Shown: positions 1-8,435, counted from the stretch's first letter. The stretch is DNA of 25,497 nucleotides from JAKVCB01 sp963578605 (GCA_963578605.1 CAUZEA010000085.1:1-25497); one strand, 5' to 3'. Made by a program: numbers and translations. The notes: a model not told the origin generated them from the sequence alone.

Positions 1-895
1 TACGCCCATGATTCGACTCAACCGGATCGTCCCCCCGGAGCATGCAACCGTGTTTGCCAAGTGCGAGTTCTTCCAACCACTCAACAGTGTCAAGGACCGC
101 ATTGGTGTAGCCATGATCGAGGCCGGTGAACGGGACGGCAAGATTAACGCCGATACTCGGATTGTCGAACCAACCAGCGGCAACACGGGTATTGCTCTTG
201 CTTTCGTGTGTGCTGCCAAAGGGTATCATCTAACGTTGACGATGCCTGACTCGATGTCGGTAGAACGCCGGGCACTGTTGAGAGCAATGGGATCTGAATT
301 GGTCCTCACACCAGCTGCCGAAGGCATGAAGGGAGCCATCAACAAAGCTATCGAGCTTGTGGAAAACGACGCGAACGCATGGATGCCTCAGCAGTTCGAA
401 AACCCAGCCAACCCGGCCATCCATGAGGCAACGACCGGCCCCGAAATCTGGAAAGACTCGGGAGAAAACATCGATGTACTCGTCGCTGGCGTGGGTACGG
501 GCGGAACGATTACCGGAGTGAGCCGTTACATCAAACCGAAGAATCACGACTTCAAGGCCATTGCCGTTGAACCCAGCGACTCGCCGGTCATCGCAGGAGG
601 AAGCCCGGGACCGCACAAGATTCAAGGAATTGGTGCCGGGTTCGTCCCAAAGAATCTCGATTTATCGGTCGTCGACGAAACCGTCGCCGTAAGCAACGAA
701 GAAGCCTTTCAGTGGGCCCGCCGGTTGGCGCGTGAAGAAGGGATCATGGCGGGAATTTCCAGCGGTGCGAACGTGTGCGCCGCGGCAAAAGTCGCAGCCC
801 GCCCCGAGTTTGCCGGAAAACGAATTTGCACAATCATGTGCAGCCTTGGTGAACGTTATCTTTCCACGCCGCTGTTTGAAGGACTCACCGGATAA
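1..895 (+). CDS. cysK: Cysteine synthase (O-acetylserine sulfhydrylase), 5'-truncated by window edge
   Basis: PLP-dependent beta-replacement enzyme making L-cysteine from O-acetylserine and sulfide in the cytoplasm. The reading frame is open to the window edge (first whole codon at base 2), and the residues before the first ATG at base 8 read T-P, as in the conserved N-terminal 'GNTP(L/M)-RLNRI' segment. The true start is therefore outside the window and only a short N-terminal piece is missing. Counting from the Met at base 8: the PLP lysine lies in NSVKDR (K29), the substrate loop is PTSGNTG, the phosphate-binding loop is GTGGTITG, and the GISSGAN segment near the C-terminus is typical of the fold-type II family. 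A cystathionine beta-synthase-like or CysM paralogue cannot be excluded, but length and motifs fit CysK best. The gene ends 153 bases before lipA on the same strand. Confidence 0.93.
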   Translation, partial: TPMIRLNRIVPPEHATVFAKCEFFQPLNSVKDRIGVAMIEAGERDGKINADTRIVEPTSGNTGIALAFVCAAKGYHLTLTMPDSMSVERRALLRAMGSELVLTPAAEGMKGAINKAIELVENDANAWMPQQFENPANPAIHEATTGPEIWKDSGENIDVLVAGVGTGGTITGVSRYIKPKNHDFKAIAVEPSDSPVIAGGSPGPHKIQGIGAGFVPKNLDLSVVDETVAVSNEEAFQWARRLAREEGIMAGISSGANVCAAAKVAARPEFAGKRICTIMCSLGERYLSTPLFEGLTG

Positions 896-989
896 AGCCC
901 TGCCAGCAGCTGGTCATCAAGCACGGAAGCATCCCGGCTTGCGAGTCTCCACGCCGGTGTCGCAACGGGCCGGATCTGTTTGGGCGCCA

Positions 990-1018
990 CTGACCTCACG
1001 GCCCCTGTCGTGTAGAAT
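990..1018 (+). promoter_or_regulatory. Possible sigma70-type promoter upstream of lipA
   Basis: CTGACC (990-995, four of six matches to TTGACA) is followed after 17 bases by TAGAAT (1013-1018, five of six matches to TATAAT). It sits in the cysK-lipA gap about 30 bases upstream of the lipA start. This is a pattern match only. Planctomycete promoters are poorly defined. Confidence 0.35.
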
Positions 1019-1048
1019 GCGATCAAGGAAATCCTGGTCCCCACTGAG

Positions 1049-2011
1049 TTGCCCGTGTCGTTGCCGATCCTCCCAATTGTCGATGAACCTCCTGTCGACC
1101 CAGGCCATCTCGACCAGCCACAACGTGCTCGGTTGCCGGAATGGCTGCGGGTTAACCTCCCCTCGGGAAATCGTCTCGCGGTCTTCAATAAAACCCAGGA
1201 CACCGTCGATTCGCACGCGCTTCACACGGTGTGCGAAGAAGCCCGCTGCCCCAATATTCATGACTGTTGGGCCCGCGGCACTGCAACCTTCATGGTCGCT
1301 GGCAGCCAGTGTACGCGTGGCTGCCGGTTCTGCTCGGTCGAAACGCTCAAAACTCCTGATCCCCCCGATCCAGCCGAGCCAGCCCAACTCGCCGATGCTG
1401 TTGCACGGATGGGACTTTCGCATGTCGTTATTACGGTGGTCAACCGCGACGATCTGCCCGATGGCGGCGCCGACCATTACAAACGCTGCGTTCAGGCAGT
1501 CCATGACCGGCTGCCTGACGTAACCGTGGAACTGCTCTCGAGTGATCTACAGGGGGACTGGGCAGCCCTGACCCATCTCCTCAAGGATATCCCACTTGCC
1601 GTTTTTGCTCACAACGTAGAATGTGTTCCACGGTTAGACACTTTGGTGCGCGACCCCAGGGCATCTTTCCAGCTCAGCCTGCGTGTTTTGCAAAAGGCCA
1701 ACGAATTGCGACCCGATCTCCTCACCAAAAGCAGTGTGATGGTGGGGCTTGGCGAATCTGACGCAGAAGTCAGTGCCGCCATGCAACAGCTTCGCGAAGC
1801 AAGCGTCGATCTGCTTACACTCGGGCAATACCTGGCCCCGGGGCGAGCGGGAGAACGCTTTTTGCCAGTCGACCGCTTTGTTGCGCCAAAGCAGTTTTCG
1901 GCCTGGGCAGATGAAGCTCGCAAGCTTGGTTTTAAGGCCGTGGCAGCTGGGCCACTGGTTCGCAGCTCGTTCCAGGCGGGCTCCCTGCTGGCAGAAGCAC
2001 GCCAGGTGTAA
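1049..2011 (+). CDS. lipA: Lipoyl synthase (radical SAM)
   Basis: Inserts two sulfur atoms into protein-bound octanoyl groups to make the lipoyl cofactor of 2-oxoacid dehydrogenases and the glycine cleavage H protein. Both iron-sulfur cluster motifs are present: the auxiliary cluster CX4CX5C (C62, C67, C73) and the radical-SAM CX3CX2C (C88, C92, C95). The C-terminal R-S-S motif (305-307), whose first Ser ligates the auxiliary cluster, is also present. The 320-residue length is normal. The start is uncertain: there is no ATG, TTG at 1049 and GTG at 1055 are the candidates, and an AAGGAA at 1025-1030 lies rather far upstream. No lipB is visible next to it. It converges with the DUF309 gene across a 79-base gap holding an imperfect inverted repeat. 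Confidence 0.96.
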   Translation: MPVSLPILPIVDEPPVDPGHLDQPQRARLPEWLRVNLPSGNRLAVFNKTQDTVDSHALHTVCEEARCPNIHDCWARGTATFMVAGSQCTRGCRFCSVETLKTPDPPDPAEPAQLADAVARMGLSHVVITVVNRDDLPDGGADHYKRCVQAVHDRLPDVTVELLSSDLQGDWAALTHLLKDIPLAVFAHNVECVPRLDTLVRDPRASFQLSLRVLQKANELRPDLLTKSSVMVGLGESDAEVSAAMQQLREASVDLLTLGQYLAPGRAGERFLPVDRFVAPKQFSAWADEARKLGFKAVAAGPLVRSSFQAGSLLAEARQV

Positions 2012-2012
2012 G

Positions 2013-2089
2013 CCGTGCGTCCTCCCGAACAGCAATCAACACCCAACGCTTCGCACTGTTGGAGGTGATCGACCAACCAGAACGCACGG
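2013..2089. repeat. Imperfect inverted repeat between convergent genes
   Basis: CCGTGCGT (2013-2020) is complementary to ACGCACGG (2082-2089). Inside it, CCTCC (2021-2025) pairs with GGAGG (2061-2065), and AACAG (2028-2032) pairs with CTGTT (2056-2060) across a two-base bulge. The structure fills the gap between lipA and the convergent DUF309 gene. It may act as a bidirectional terminator or mRNA 3'-end structure, but there is no T-run on either side. Confidence 0.4.
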
Positions 2090-2090
2090 A

Positions 2091-2681
2091 CTACAAAGCT
2101 GGCTGCAGGCAAAAAGCATCTTCCAGCACCCAGTGAGGATTGAGCAGGGCGGCCGAAAAGGGTTCTTTTTCCAGGAACCTGGCCAGGAATACAAGCGATT
2201 CCAATGACAATCCTGCAAAACAGTTTTCAGGAGTTGCGTCCGCGACCCCGCTGAACAGGTCTGCGGCCCGTCGTGCATGTCGACGAATTCCATCGCGATT
2301 CCCCTCGCGGGCTTTGACCCCGGCCGCGGCAAGTTTGATCAGGCCCTTGAGGAAATCGGCCGTGGTTCCATGGCGTCCCGCAGCGTGCCACAAAGCTTCC
2401 CATGCTTCGTGCGATTCCCAGTAATAGCCGTGGTTAAAAAGGTCGATCCCCCGCAAGTAAGCGGCCGAATTCTCGCACTGGCCGGGGATCAGCGGTGCCA
2501 CTTCCGGTTCCTCGTGACCAAACAGGTGCCCTGCCGGATCTCTCAGCGGGTGAGGTTCATGCCCGGGCACATAAGAGTACGGGGGTAACGGTACGGCAGT
2601 GAGTCGCGGGCGATTTGCGACACCCTCGCCTGGGACAAATCGTGCGGGCATGACGGGGCTGATGCTGGAGTTACGCGACAC
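2091..2681 (-). CDS. DUF309 family protein
   Basis: Small all-helical protein of the DUF309 family (function unknown). The diagnostic segment is residues 78-102: GIDLFN, then YWE, SHEAWEALW, with His91 and neighbouring acidic residues as the conserved polar core. A helical LKGLIKLAAAGVK stretch follows, also typical of the family. The N-terminal 60 residues are proline-rich, with a YVPG..PHP motif. The GTG start at 2681 lies 9 bases after the stop of the upstream 952-residue gene, which suggests coupled translation. An ATG at 2651 would give a 186-residue protein. No Shine-Dalgarno sequence is seen at either start. Confidence 0.8.
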   Translation of the reverse strand: MSRNSSISPVMPARFVPGEGVANRPRLTAVPLPPYSYVPGHEPHPLRDPAGHLFGHEEPEVAPLIPGQCENSAAYLRGIDLFNHGYYWESHEAWEALWHAAGRHGTTADFLKGLIKLAAAGVKAREGNRDGIRRHARRAADLFSGVADATPENCFAGLSLESLVFLARFLEKEPFSAALLNPHWVLEDAFCLQPAL

Positions 2682-2690
2682 TTTAGCGAA

Positions 2691-5549
2691 CTACCCAGAC
2701 TTACCCACTTTGGGCACAGGTAGCAACTCAGGAACGGGGAGCTGCCGGGGTGGCGGAACTGGTTGTTTGTTTACAGGAACGTCGTTGTGGTCCTCGGCCG
2801 CGTTTTGGTCTGCCTCTTCCACGGCCGGCAATTTTCCGAACGGGTTCAGGAACTCGAGACTGGGAAAATTCCAGGCTTCCTTTTCCTCGGAACCGTTATT
2901 CTGCACTGGTGCGGAATTTTGACCCAGCTCGGCTAGCAAATCTGCGTGCAAGGACAGTGTGTCGTTATTTCGTGTCACCTCGGCCGAAAGACCGCGAAAC
3001 CAACGGAGCAGAGGTAATTCGTAATCATCGGGAATGATGGTCAGCAAGAAGCGGTTTTCTGGAACGGTTGCGGTCGAAATCCAGACAGGCCGTCCGCCCG
3101 GTTCTTCGGCAACAACGTAATCACCGCCAAGCGGGCAAACAAATTTCCCCGCAACCAGTTGTTCAGCAACTTCTCGCGCTTCGTCGCAGGGCACATGCAA
3201 CTGGTTCATCAGCGAGTTCATGAACCGGCTGCCACTCGCCGACGTTTGCCGAGCCTGCATATAACCGAACCCGGCAACGGTGGTCGCAATTTGCGTTTCA
3301 GAAAAATCACTTACGCGTAAACGAATTTGAGCAGGTCGCTCAGTCGGCACCATCGCTAACTGAGGTCCAACTTCCTCTAACACATCCTTTTGAAACGAAA
3401 ATAAAAAGAAATCGCCAATTCGCCGCTGCCATGTTTCGAGCAAGCCAAAAATACCCTGGCATTGAGCGTATCCATTTGCGTCGTAGCCATTGCGGGGAGG
3501 TCCGAAGATATGATCGAGGAGGTAAAGCCGTGGCCACGCTCCCACAAACCCGCGAATCGATTGCTCGTAAGCCCCCGCTGGTACCGCCCTGCCCTCACGT
3601 ACAATCAACGAGGTATGAAAGTCGAGCAGGCCGGCAAACAGGTGCATCGGCTTTCTGAGCGGTTCCAACACGATCTCTCCTGAAGCCACGGCGCCGGCAA
3701 TCGGGGCGACGCCTAGCGAATCCGCCGGCCCCAGCTTGTTGGCCCAGCCAGCCAGTTGCGTTTGAGAGTAGCGTTCCAACCGAACATCGAGCCTGATTTT
3801 TTCGCGATCTGGGTTCGCGTCCTGGGATCGTTGCAATCCTACTGCCAGAGGAACAAACTGTCCTACTTCCTTGCGAACCAAGTTTTGAAACTGTCGATAA
3901 CGAGTCACCTCCGCAGGAGACACCGAATCGAGTTTTATGTCGGCAATCGGCAAAAACCTCCCAGGGGTTCCGCGAACCGTGTCGCGAAACGAATGGCCGG
4001 CCCGGACGAAGGTGGTACCATCGGTGCGATAACCAAAGTCTTTGGGGAGCAATCCTGCATCGATCAAGTCACCAACGGTATTGACCAACCGTCCCTCGGC
4101 AACTGCCGCAAACTGTGCCATTCTAAGCGTACGGATTTCCCCCACCGACCGAAGGCGACGTTCCAATCCGATGCGATAGTGCGAACTTGCCAGATTGTCA
4201 AAAAAGGGGGTGGAAAAATACCCAAAGAGCGTATCGAGACGGGGCAGCGGCATTTCAACTCGGGTCCAGCGAAAAGCTACCGACCCTCCCAAGGGGTCAA
4301 TCCCTCCGACAGCCTCGTAAAACCTCTCAACCAGGTGGCGGCAATTGGTCACAAGATGAAACTGGCCGGCGATCGCATAATAGGAACGAACCTGGCCGTC
4401 AGCTGTGGAAAGAAACGAAACGTCGTGGTCGCCAATGTTCACGTTTTCTTCGGTAGCGTCGGGAAAGCTGTCCAAAACTTCACGACGTTGGGCCCGAATA
4501 CCGTTCTTCAAAACCACGTTACTCTTGGCTTCAAACAGAACTCCTACGGCAGCACCGTCCCGAAAAAACGGATCGAGCCCAATGATGGCGATATCGTTGA
4601 TGACGGTGGGTCCCAGGATTCTACTCAGCATCGACTCCTTCAAGCTAAGTTGCTCTTCGATCCTGGGCCCAATGTTGCGATTAATACTCCGCATCACCAC
4701 CATGTTTGCAAGATCCCCACGCCACCGATTTAACGTGTCGCGAAACCACAAGTAGTTCTTGAAATTACCGAACCGCAGGTAGTAACATTCCTCCGGAACC
4801 ACCATCGATATCGGTTCCACCTCGGTATCGACAGGTGGCTCAGGCCAGTCAATGGTGGTTGGTGCCACCTCCGGCAACGGCTCTGTCAGAGGCTCTCTCA
4901 CTCCAAGCTGCCCTAGCAAAAGGTTGCGCTCAACCGAAGCTCGATACGTCTCGTCGGCAAAGAGTTGGGGAAACAGGCTACCGCCAGCCCCGCGTTGCCT
5001 GAACAGAAGTCCCGGAGGGGCGGGCATCGGCTTGTCCAGGCGTCGAGCCCAGGTTGCCGTGAGGTAATTCTGCACAACCAGCGGGTACTCTGCTGATCGG
5101 TGGATCTGCTCGTACATTTTAGCATAGGCCTGCCACCACTCTTTGAGCAGTTCTCGGTAGCGGTGAACATTCACCTGTGGATTGACCGTAACTTCAGACA
5201 AGGTTGGTGCATAGATTTCCAGTTCGAGGGGTGCGTCGCCGCGAAACAAGAAGTAAAGCTTGAGCTTGCTGGGAAGATTGATTGGCAGAAACTGACGCAA
5301 CAGTTTTTGCACTGGCATCGCACCAACAACCGGGTAGAGTATCCGACCTGACTGCTCGGTTACGGCAAAGCGGTCGTCTTCGGCTGCGGTACTCGCATGG
5401 TTCGCGGATGGTTTGATTTCAATTCGCCCTACACCCCATGTCTCCCCCCGGTAGGCTTCAATACGGACTTCAGCAGCAGCGATCCCCGCACCGCATACGA
5501 CCCCGATCGCACACATAAAAACGGGTAAACGGATTCGGTCGACTGGCAT
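2691..5549 (-). CDS. Large secreted protein of unknown function (952 aa)
   Basis: I do not recognise a named domain. The N-terminus has a charged region, a hydrophobic core and a likely signal-peptidase site after AAA at about residue 26, so the protein is probably exported. The mature chain alternates hydrophobic and charged segments with no obvious transmembrane helix and no cysteine-rich region. The last 60 or so residues are proline-, valine- and acid-rich and look disordered. The ATG at 5549 is supported by GAGAGGAAC just upstream. The gene follows the pseudopilin and a small frameshifted hypothetical gene on the same strand and precedes the DUF309 gene by 9 bases. A periplasmic or envelope role is inferred from the signal peptide only. 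The ORF is long, unbroken and has natural-looking composition, so it is certainly a real gene. Confidence 0.85.
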   Translation of the reverse strand: MPVDRIRLPVFMCAIGVVCGAGIAAAEVRIEAYRGETWGVGRIEIKPSANHASTAAEDDRFAVTEQSGRILYPVVGAMPVQKLLRQFLPINLPSKLKLYFLFRGDAPLELEIYAPTLSEVTVNPQVNVHRYRELLKEWWQAYAKMYEQIHRSAEYPLVVQNYLTATWARRLDKPMPAPPGLLFRQRGAGGSLFPQLFADETYRASVERNLLLGQLGVREPLTEPLPEVAPTTIDWPEPPVDTEVEPISMVVPEECYYLRFGNFKNYLWFRDTLNRWRGDLANMVVMRSINRNIGPRIEEQLSLKESMLSRILGPTVINDIAIIGLDPFFRDGAAVGVLFEAKSNVVLKNGIRAQRREVLDSFPDATEENVNIGDHDVSFLSTADGQVRSYYAIAGQFHLVTNCRHLVERFYEAVGGIDPLGGSVAFRWTRVEMPLPRLDTLFGYFSTPFFDNLASSHYRIGLERRLRSVGEIRTLRMAQFAAVAEGRLVNTVGDLIDAGLLPKDFGYRTDGTTFVRAGHSFRDTVRGTPGRFLPIADIKLDSVSPAEVTRYRQFQNLVRKEVGQFVPLAVGLQRSQDANPDREKIRLDVRLERYSQTQLAGWANKLGPADSLGVAPIAGAVASGEIVLEPLRKPMHLFAGLLDFHTSLIVREGRAVPAGAYEQSIRGFVGAWPRLYLLDHIFGPPRNGYDANGYAQCQGIFGLLETWQRRIGDFFLFSFQKDVLEEVGPQLAMVPTERPAQIRLRVSDFSETQIATTVAGFGYMQARQTSASGSRFMNSLMNQLHVPCDEAREVAEQLVAGKFVCPLGGDYVVAEEPGGRPVWISTATVPENRFLLTIIPDDYELPLLRWFRGLSAEVTRNNDTLSLHADLLAELGQNSAPVQNNGSEEKEAWNFPSLEFLNPFGKLPAVEEADQNAAEDHNDVPVNKQPVPPPRQLPVPELLPVPKVGKSG

Positions 5550-5600
5550 GATGTTCCTCTCTGCGGGAATCCCCCCGATAAGCGGCCGGGCTTTGCTATG

Positions 5601-6141
5601 CTACACGCCGCGATACTGAGCGATCAAGGCGTTGTCGAAATACTCCGCGTCCTCACCACCCAAGCGGGGCCTCGACGTCGAGCGGGTAGACTGGCCGTCC
5701 CAGCCGCGTATAGGGTAGGTTGGCAAAGTCCTGGGACAACTGCCCGGCGGTGTCGACGTTGTAAATCGATCCGGCGATCGGTTCGAATCCACTCCGAAAG
5801 TGACCTGTCGATTTCACAGAAATGGTTTTCACCGTCCGGCCGTCGAGTTCCAAGTTGCGTGCAAATGTCAGGTCAATGCGGCCGAAATGGCAGGAAACGA
5901 GTGTCCGACCCTCGGCCGTGACATCAACCGGAGTCCAACACAACCGGCAAGCGGCCAAATACCCCGATTGCGTAGCGGTTCGAACTGGTCGATTCGCCAC
6001 AGCTGCCTGTTCACGACAGGGGCGGTGCATGAGAGGCCGGGTCGAACGAATCATCCGTAAGACCAAAGAGAGGCGTGCCAATTTGGGCCATCCAAGTGAA
6101 AGGGCACCACGCGCCAACACACGCTGTACCCTGTTCTCCAC
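5601..6141 (-). pseudogene. Small hypothetical gene with an apparent single-base frameshift near its 3' end
   Basis: A GTG-started frame from 6141 runs 162 codons and stops at 5653. Its codon composition resembles neighbouring genes. Just before that stop the frame reads ..APLGW-stop. If one base of the CCC run at 5659-5661 (GGG on the coding strand) is dropped, translation continues as ..APLGGEDAEYFDN.. and ends at 5601, giving a natural-looking 179-residue protein. This points to a recent frameshift mutation or a sequencing/assembly error. No domain is recognised, and the N-terminus is basic without a clear signal peptide. It lies 40 bases downstream of the pseudopilin gene and 51 bases upstream of the 952-residue protein, so it probably shares their transcript. 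The start is uncertain; AAGGTG lies very close before the GTG. Confidence 0.45.
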
Positions 6142-6181
6142 TTCACCTTTTTTCTGCAGCCACGACTCAACTGCAAAGACT

Positions 6182-6511
6182 TTAGTTAACGATAACTTCG
6201 TGGACCCGATTCGTCCTGTTATTCAGCTGATAATTTTTTGTCGCTTCGGGATGTGTGGGAACGGCGTTAATGTAGTTGTCTGCAACCAGTTCCTCCAAGT
6301 CACTTGGCCACACTTTGTGATCGTTGTAATGTGTTTCAACAATGGCGTTGAGCTGCGAAATGTGGTGTTCTGCCACACCCGAATGCGACGTGTCCGCAAA
6401 AATCGCGACCCGGGGAACCACAACGGCTGCAATGATACCGAGGATCGTGGTGACGGCGAACACCTCCGGCAAGGTAAATCCCCGCGATCTGCAGTTTTGA
6501 CAAGCACGCAT
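6182..6511 (-). CDS. Prepilin-type (type II secretion-like) pseudopilin
   Basis: A 109-residue protein with a class III prepilin signal. A short basic leader ends in Gly11, cleavage precedes Phe12, and Glu lies at +5 (RG^FTLPE), followed by a hydrophobic helix (about residues 17-38). Family knowledge: such leaders are cut and N-methylated by the prepilin peptidase, and the subunit joins a type II secretion pseudopilus or type IV pilus. The remainder (ISQLNAIVETHYNDHKVWPSDL) resembles the globular start of GspG-like minor pseudopilins, but the protein is short. The ATG at 6511 is chosen because it gives a normal leader length and has AGGAG about 10 bases upstream; the frame is open further, to 6592. 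It is the first gene of the minus-strand group with the frameshifted gene and the 952-residue protein. Confidence 0.82.
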   Translation of the reverse strand: MRACQNCRSRGFTLPEVFAVTTILGIIAAVVVPRVAIFADTSHSGVAEHHISQLNAIVETHYNDHKVWPSDLEELVADNYINAVPTHPEATKNYQLNNRTNRVHEVIVN

Positions 6512-6904
6512 GGTCCATTTACTCCTGTCAGTTAAACGGGTCTCGATGTGGCTGAATCTTTGGTGATCGTCAACTCCTATCGAGATCGACAAAATGGCCG
6601 TATTCTAGTCTAGCTCACCCGAACTGGCGTGCAGTGAGGCTGTACGGTGGTAATTCGGCTGCTGGGACCACGGCGGGAAACCCCCGCGATCCGGTCGGTT
6701 TTAAGAATAACCCGGCAACAGAGCCTGTCCTGCGGAAGAGACGTAGCGCCGTCACAACCGCTACAATCGCCGTAGAGTTGTCACCTCATGTCTGTTGGCA
6801 TCTGCTGAGCCGATAACAGTATCAGACGTATCAAGCCGCCCAAGAATCGCCGAGCGGCGTCGCACTGTGCAATCCCTTCTCAAAAATTTCCAACAACGAG
6901 TGAG
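6512..6904. other. Divergent intergenic region
   Basis: 393 bases between the divergent pseudopilin and FabD-like genes. It should hold promoters for both, but I see no strong -35/-10 pair. A 7-base inverted repeat, TCTCGAT (6541-6547) and ATCGAGA (6579-6585), lies 30-75 bases upstream of the pseudopilin start. A small GC hairpin (GCGGG/CCCGC, 6673-6687) is also present. No convincing gene is seen. Confidence 0.5.
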
Positions 6905-8050
6905 ATGTCCGACGACCTCCGCAACAAGACCAGCGAAACCGCTTTTGCCTTTCGCGGTTACAACATCACGAACCTCGGGCGCACGCGTGAGCTTCTCGAG
7001 CACCCAGCCTATGGCAAGACGGTGGAACGGTACCTGTTGCAGGCAACCCGGATTTGCTCCGAGGTGACCGGCCACCCGACCGACCTGCTGTGGCGGGTCC
7101 GCAACAACAAAGAGCCGAATCTCAAAGCCTACGGCGAAGCACTAGGGCTCGTGATGGCTATCGAACTGGCCCAGGTACAATTGCTGGAGGAATTCCATGG
7201 TGTCACCTACCAGAAGGCACGGCTAGCGTTTGGGTACAGCCTGGGGGAACTGACGGCGATCAGTTGCGGCAGTGTCTTTAGCATGGAGGAGGTATTGAGG
7301 ATTCCAGTGGCCATGGCTGCTGACAGCGTTGAGCTGGCCCACGACGCCACGATGGGTGTTTTGTTCTCACGCAGCCCAGCGATCAACGAGGAAGACGTAA
7401 GCCGCCTGTGTCGTCAGGTCACGGCAGAAGGGGCAGGAACCATCGGTATTTCGGCAATCCTTTCACCTAACAGTTATTTACTGATTGGCCAGCAGCAAAC
7501 CATTCACCGGTTCAAGAAGGTTATGCACGAACGCCTGCCCGACCCCGCCCACCTCCGTATTAACGATCACCGCTGGCCACCGCTGCATACACCGATTGTT
7601 CGCCAGAAGCATATTCCAGATCGGTCGTCAGTCATGATGGAAACGATGGAAGGAGGGTTCCAGCCTCCCTTGCCATCGGTCGTTTCGTTGGTGACTGGCA
7701 AACAATCCTACAACGACTATGGGGCGCGCGACCTGATTCGTCGGTGGATCGACCACCCCCAGCGACTTTGGGACGCAATCGGAGAAACACTTTCCTGCGG
7801 GGTGTCGACGGTCGTTCATGTCGGCCCGCAACCAAATGTTATTCCAGCAACCTTTCGACGCCTCACCGAAAATGTCAACGACCAAATGGCTGGGAAGTCG
7901 CTTGGTAGCCTCGGCCTCCGGGCGGCGGCCGGGTTGGCACGCCGACCCTGGTTGACAGCACTGCTGCCCTCACAGGCAGCCCTCTTGCGGGCACCATCGC
8001 TTCAACACGTGATTCTCGAAGACTGGCTACTCGAAAATCCTCCTGCGTAA
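6905..8050 (+). CDS. FabD/acyltransferase-fold protein with atypical active site
   Basis: 381 residues resembling malonyl-CoA:ACP transacylases and polyketide acyltransferase domains. The nucleophile elbow is GYSLGE (110-115, Ser112; usually GHSLGE), and a PLHTP segment supplies the likely catalytic His228. The ferredoxin-like subdomain is recognisable at ILSPNSYLLIG, matching the NSPGQVVIAG region of E. coli FabD. Two hallmarks are missing by eye alignment: the N-terminal FPGQG oxyanion-hole Gln (here FRGYN), and the Arg that binds the malonyl carboxylate (E. coli R117; here a Met or Ala). The substrate may therefore not be malonyl. No ketosynthase, acyl carrier protein or other fatty-acid gene is adjacent. 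The C-terminal 70 residues are an extension rich in Arg and Leu. Start ATG at 6905 has a weak GAGTGAG upstream. Confidence 0.75.
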   Translation: MSDDLRNKTSETAFAFRGYNITNLGRTRELLEHPAYGKTVERYLLQATRICSEVTGHPTDLLWRVRNNKEPNLKAYGEALGLVMAIELAQVQLLEEFHGVTYQKARLAFGYSLGELTAISCGSVFSMEEVLRIPVAMAADSVELAHDATMGVLFSRSPAINEEDVSRLCRQVTAEGAGTIGISAILSPNSYLLIGQQQTIHRFKKVMHERLPDPAHLRINDHRWPPLHTPIVRQKHIPDRSSVMMETMEGGFQPPLPSVVSLVTGKQSYNDYGARDLIRRWIDHPQRLWDAIGETLSCGVSTVVHVGPQPNVIPATFRRLTENVNDQMAGKSLGSLGLRAAAGLARRPWLTALLPSQAALLRAPSLQHVILEDWLLENPPA

Positions 8051-8435
8051 TTCGCCTGCTCATCTTTCTCAAGGAAACTCTCTGAACATCTTGCCCCGTC
8101 ACGGGCAAACCCAAAAGACCAAAGCCAAACGCCCTGGTCTTAGCCGCTTTCCGAGGCAGTTCACGTCCTCCCCCGTAGAAGGCAGCGCCGAAACCATTTT
8201 GCAGCGTTCTTTTACGGTCCAAATGTCGGGGCGCCACCACCGTTCTTGAGCTACTCCCTGGAACCACTCCGGACGTTCGATTCGGTCGCCGACCGACAAC
8301 ATGCTCCTGGTTTACGGAACACCCGGAAAGTGCTTCGCAACGACATTTCAACGGCGAACCGCGGGACAGTACCAGAGCCGATCTGGCCACCGCGGTGTAA
8401 AAGCTCATTTGGCCCATGATAGAAAGGACCGTGTC
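8051..8435. other. Intergenic region upstream of the PEP-CTERM gene
   Basis: 385 bases. A possible weak hairpin, AAGACCA (8115-8121) with TGGTCTT (8135-8141), lies about 65 bases after the FabD-like stop; it has a 13-base loop and no T-run, so termination is doubtful. A 15-base inverted repeat at 8282-8296 is listed separately. The frame of the PEP-CTERM gene is open back to 8301 but is not supported as coding there. Confidence 0.4.
8282..8296. repeat. Perfect 7-base inverted repeat around one central base
   Basis: TCGGTCG-C-CGACCGA, about 140 bases upstream of the PEP-CTERM start. It could be a dimeric regulator site. No regulator for it is evident in the window. Confidence 0.3.

Noticed and set aside
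8..10. ATG at base 8 as the cysK start
   Set aside because: The preceding codons encode T-P of the conserved NTP motif in the same open frame, so the gene is cut by the window edge.
732..1523. 263-codon plus-strand frame spanning the end of cysK and the start of lipA
   Set aside because: Out of frame with both genes, whose motifs are intact; rich in Ser, Arg and Pro, as expected of a shadow frame.
3756..4733. 325-codon plus-strand frame
   Set aside because: Lies entirely antisense to the 952-residue secreted protein gene and has unnatural composition.
5780..5790. GGTTCGAATCC, identical to a tRNA T-loop core
   Set aside because: The flanking bases do not form a T-stem, and no acceptor, anticodon or D arm is found around it on either strand.
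5822..6535. 237-codon plus-strand frame
   Set aside because: Antisense to the pseudopilin, whose prepilin motif is clear, and to the frameshifted hypothetical gene.
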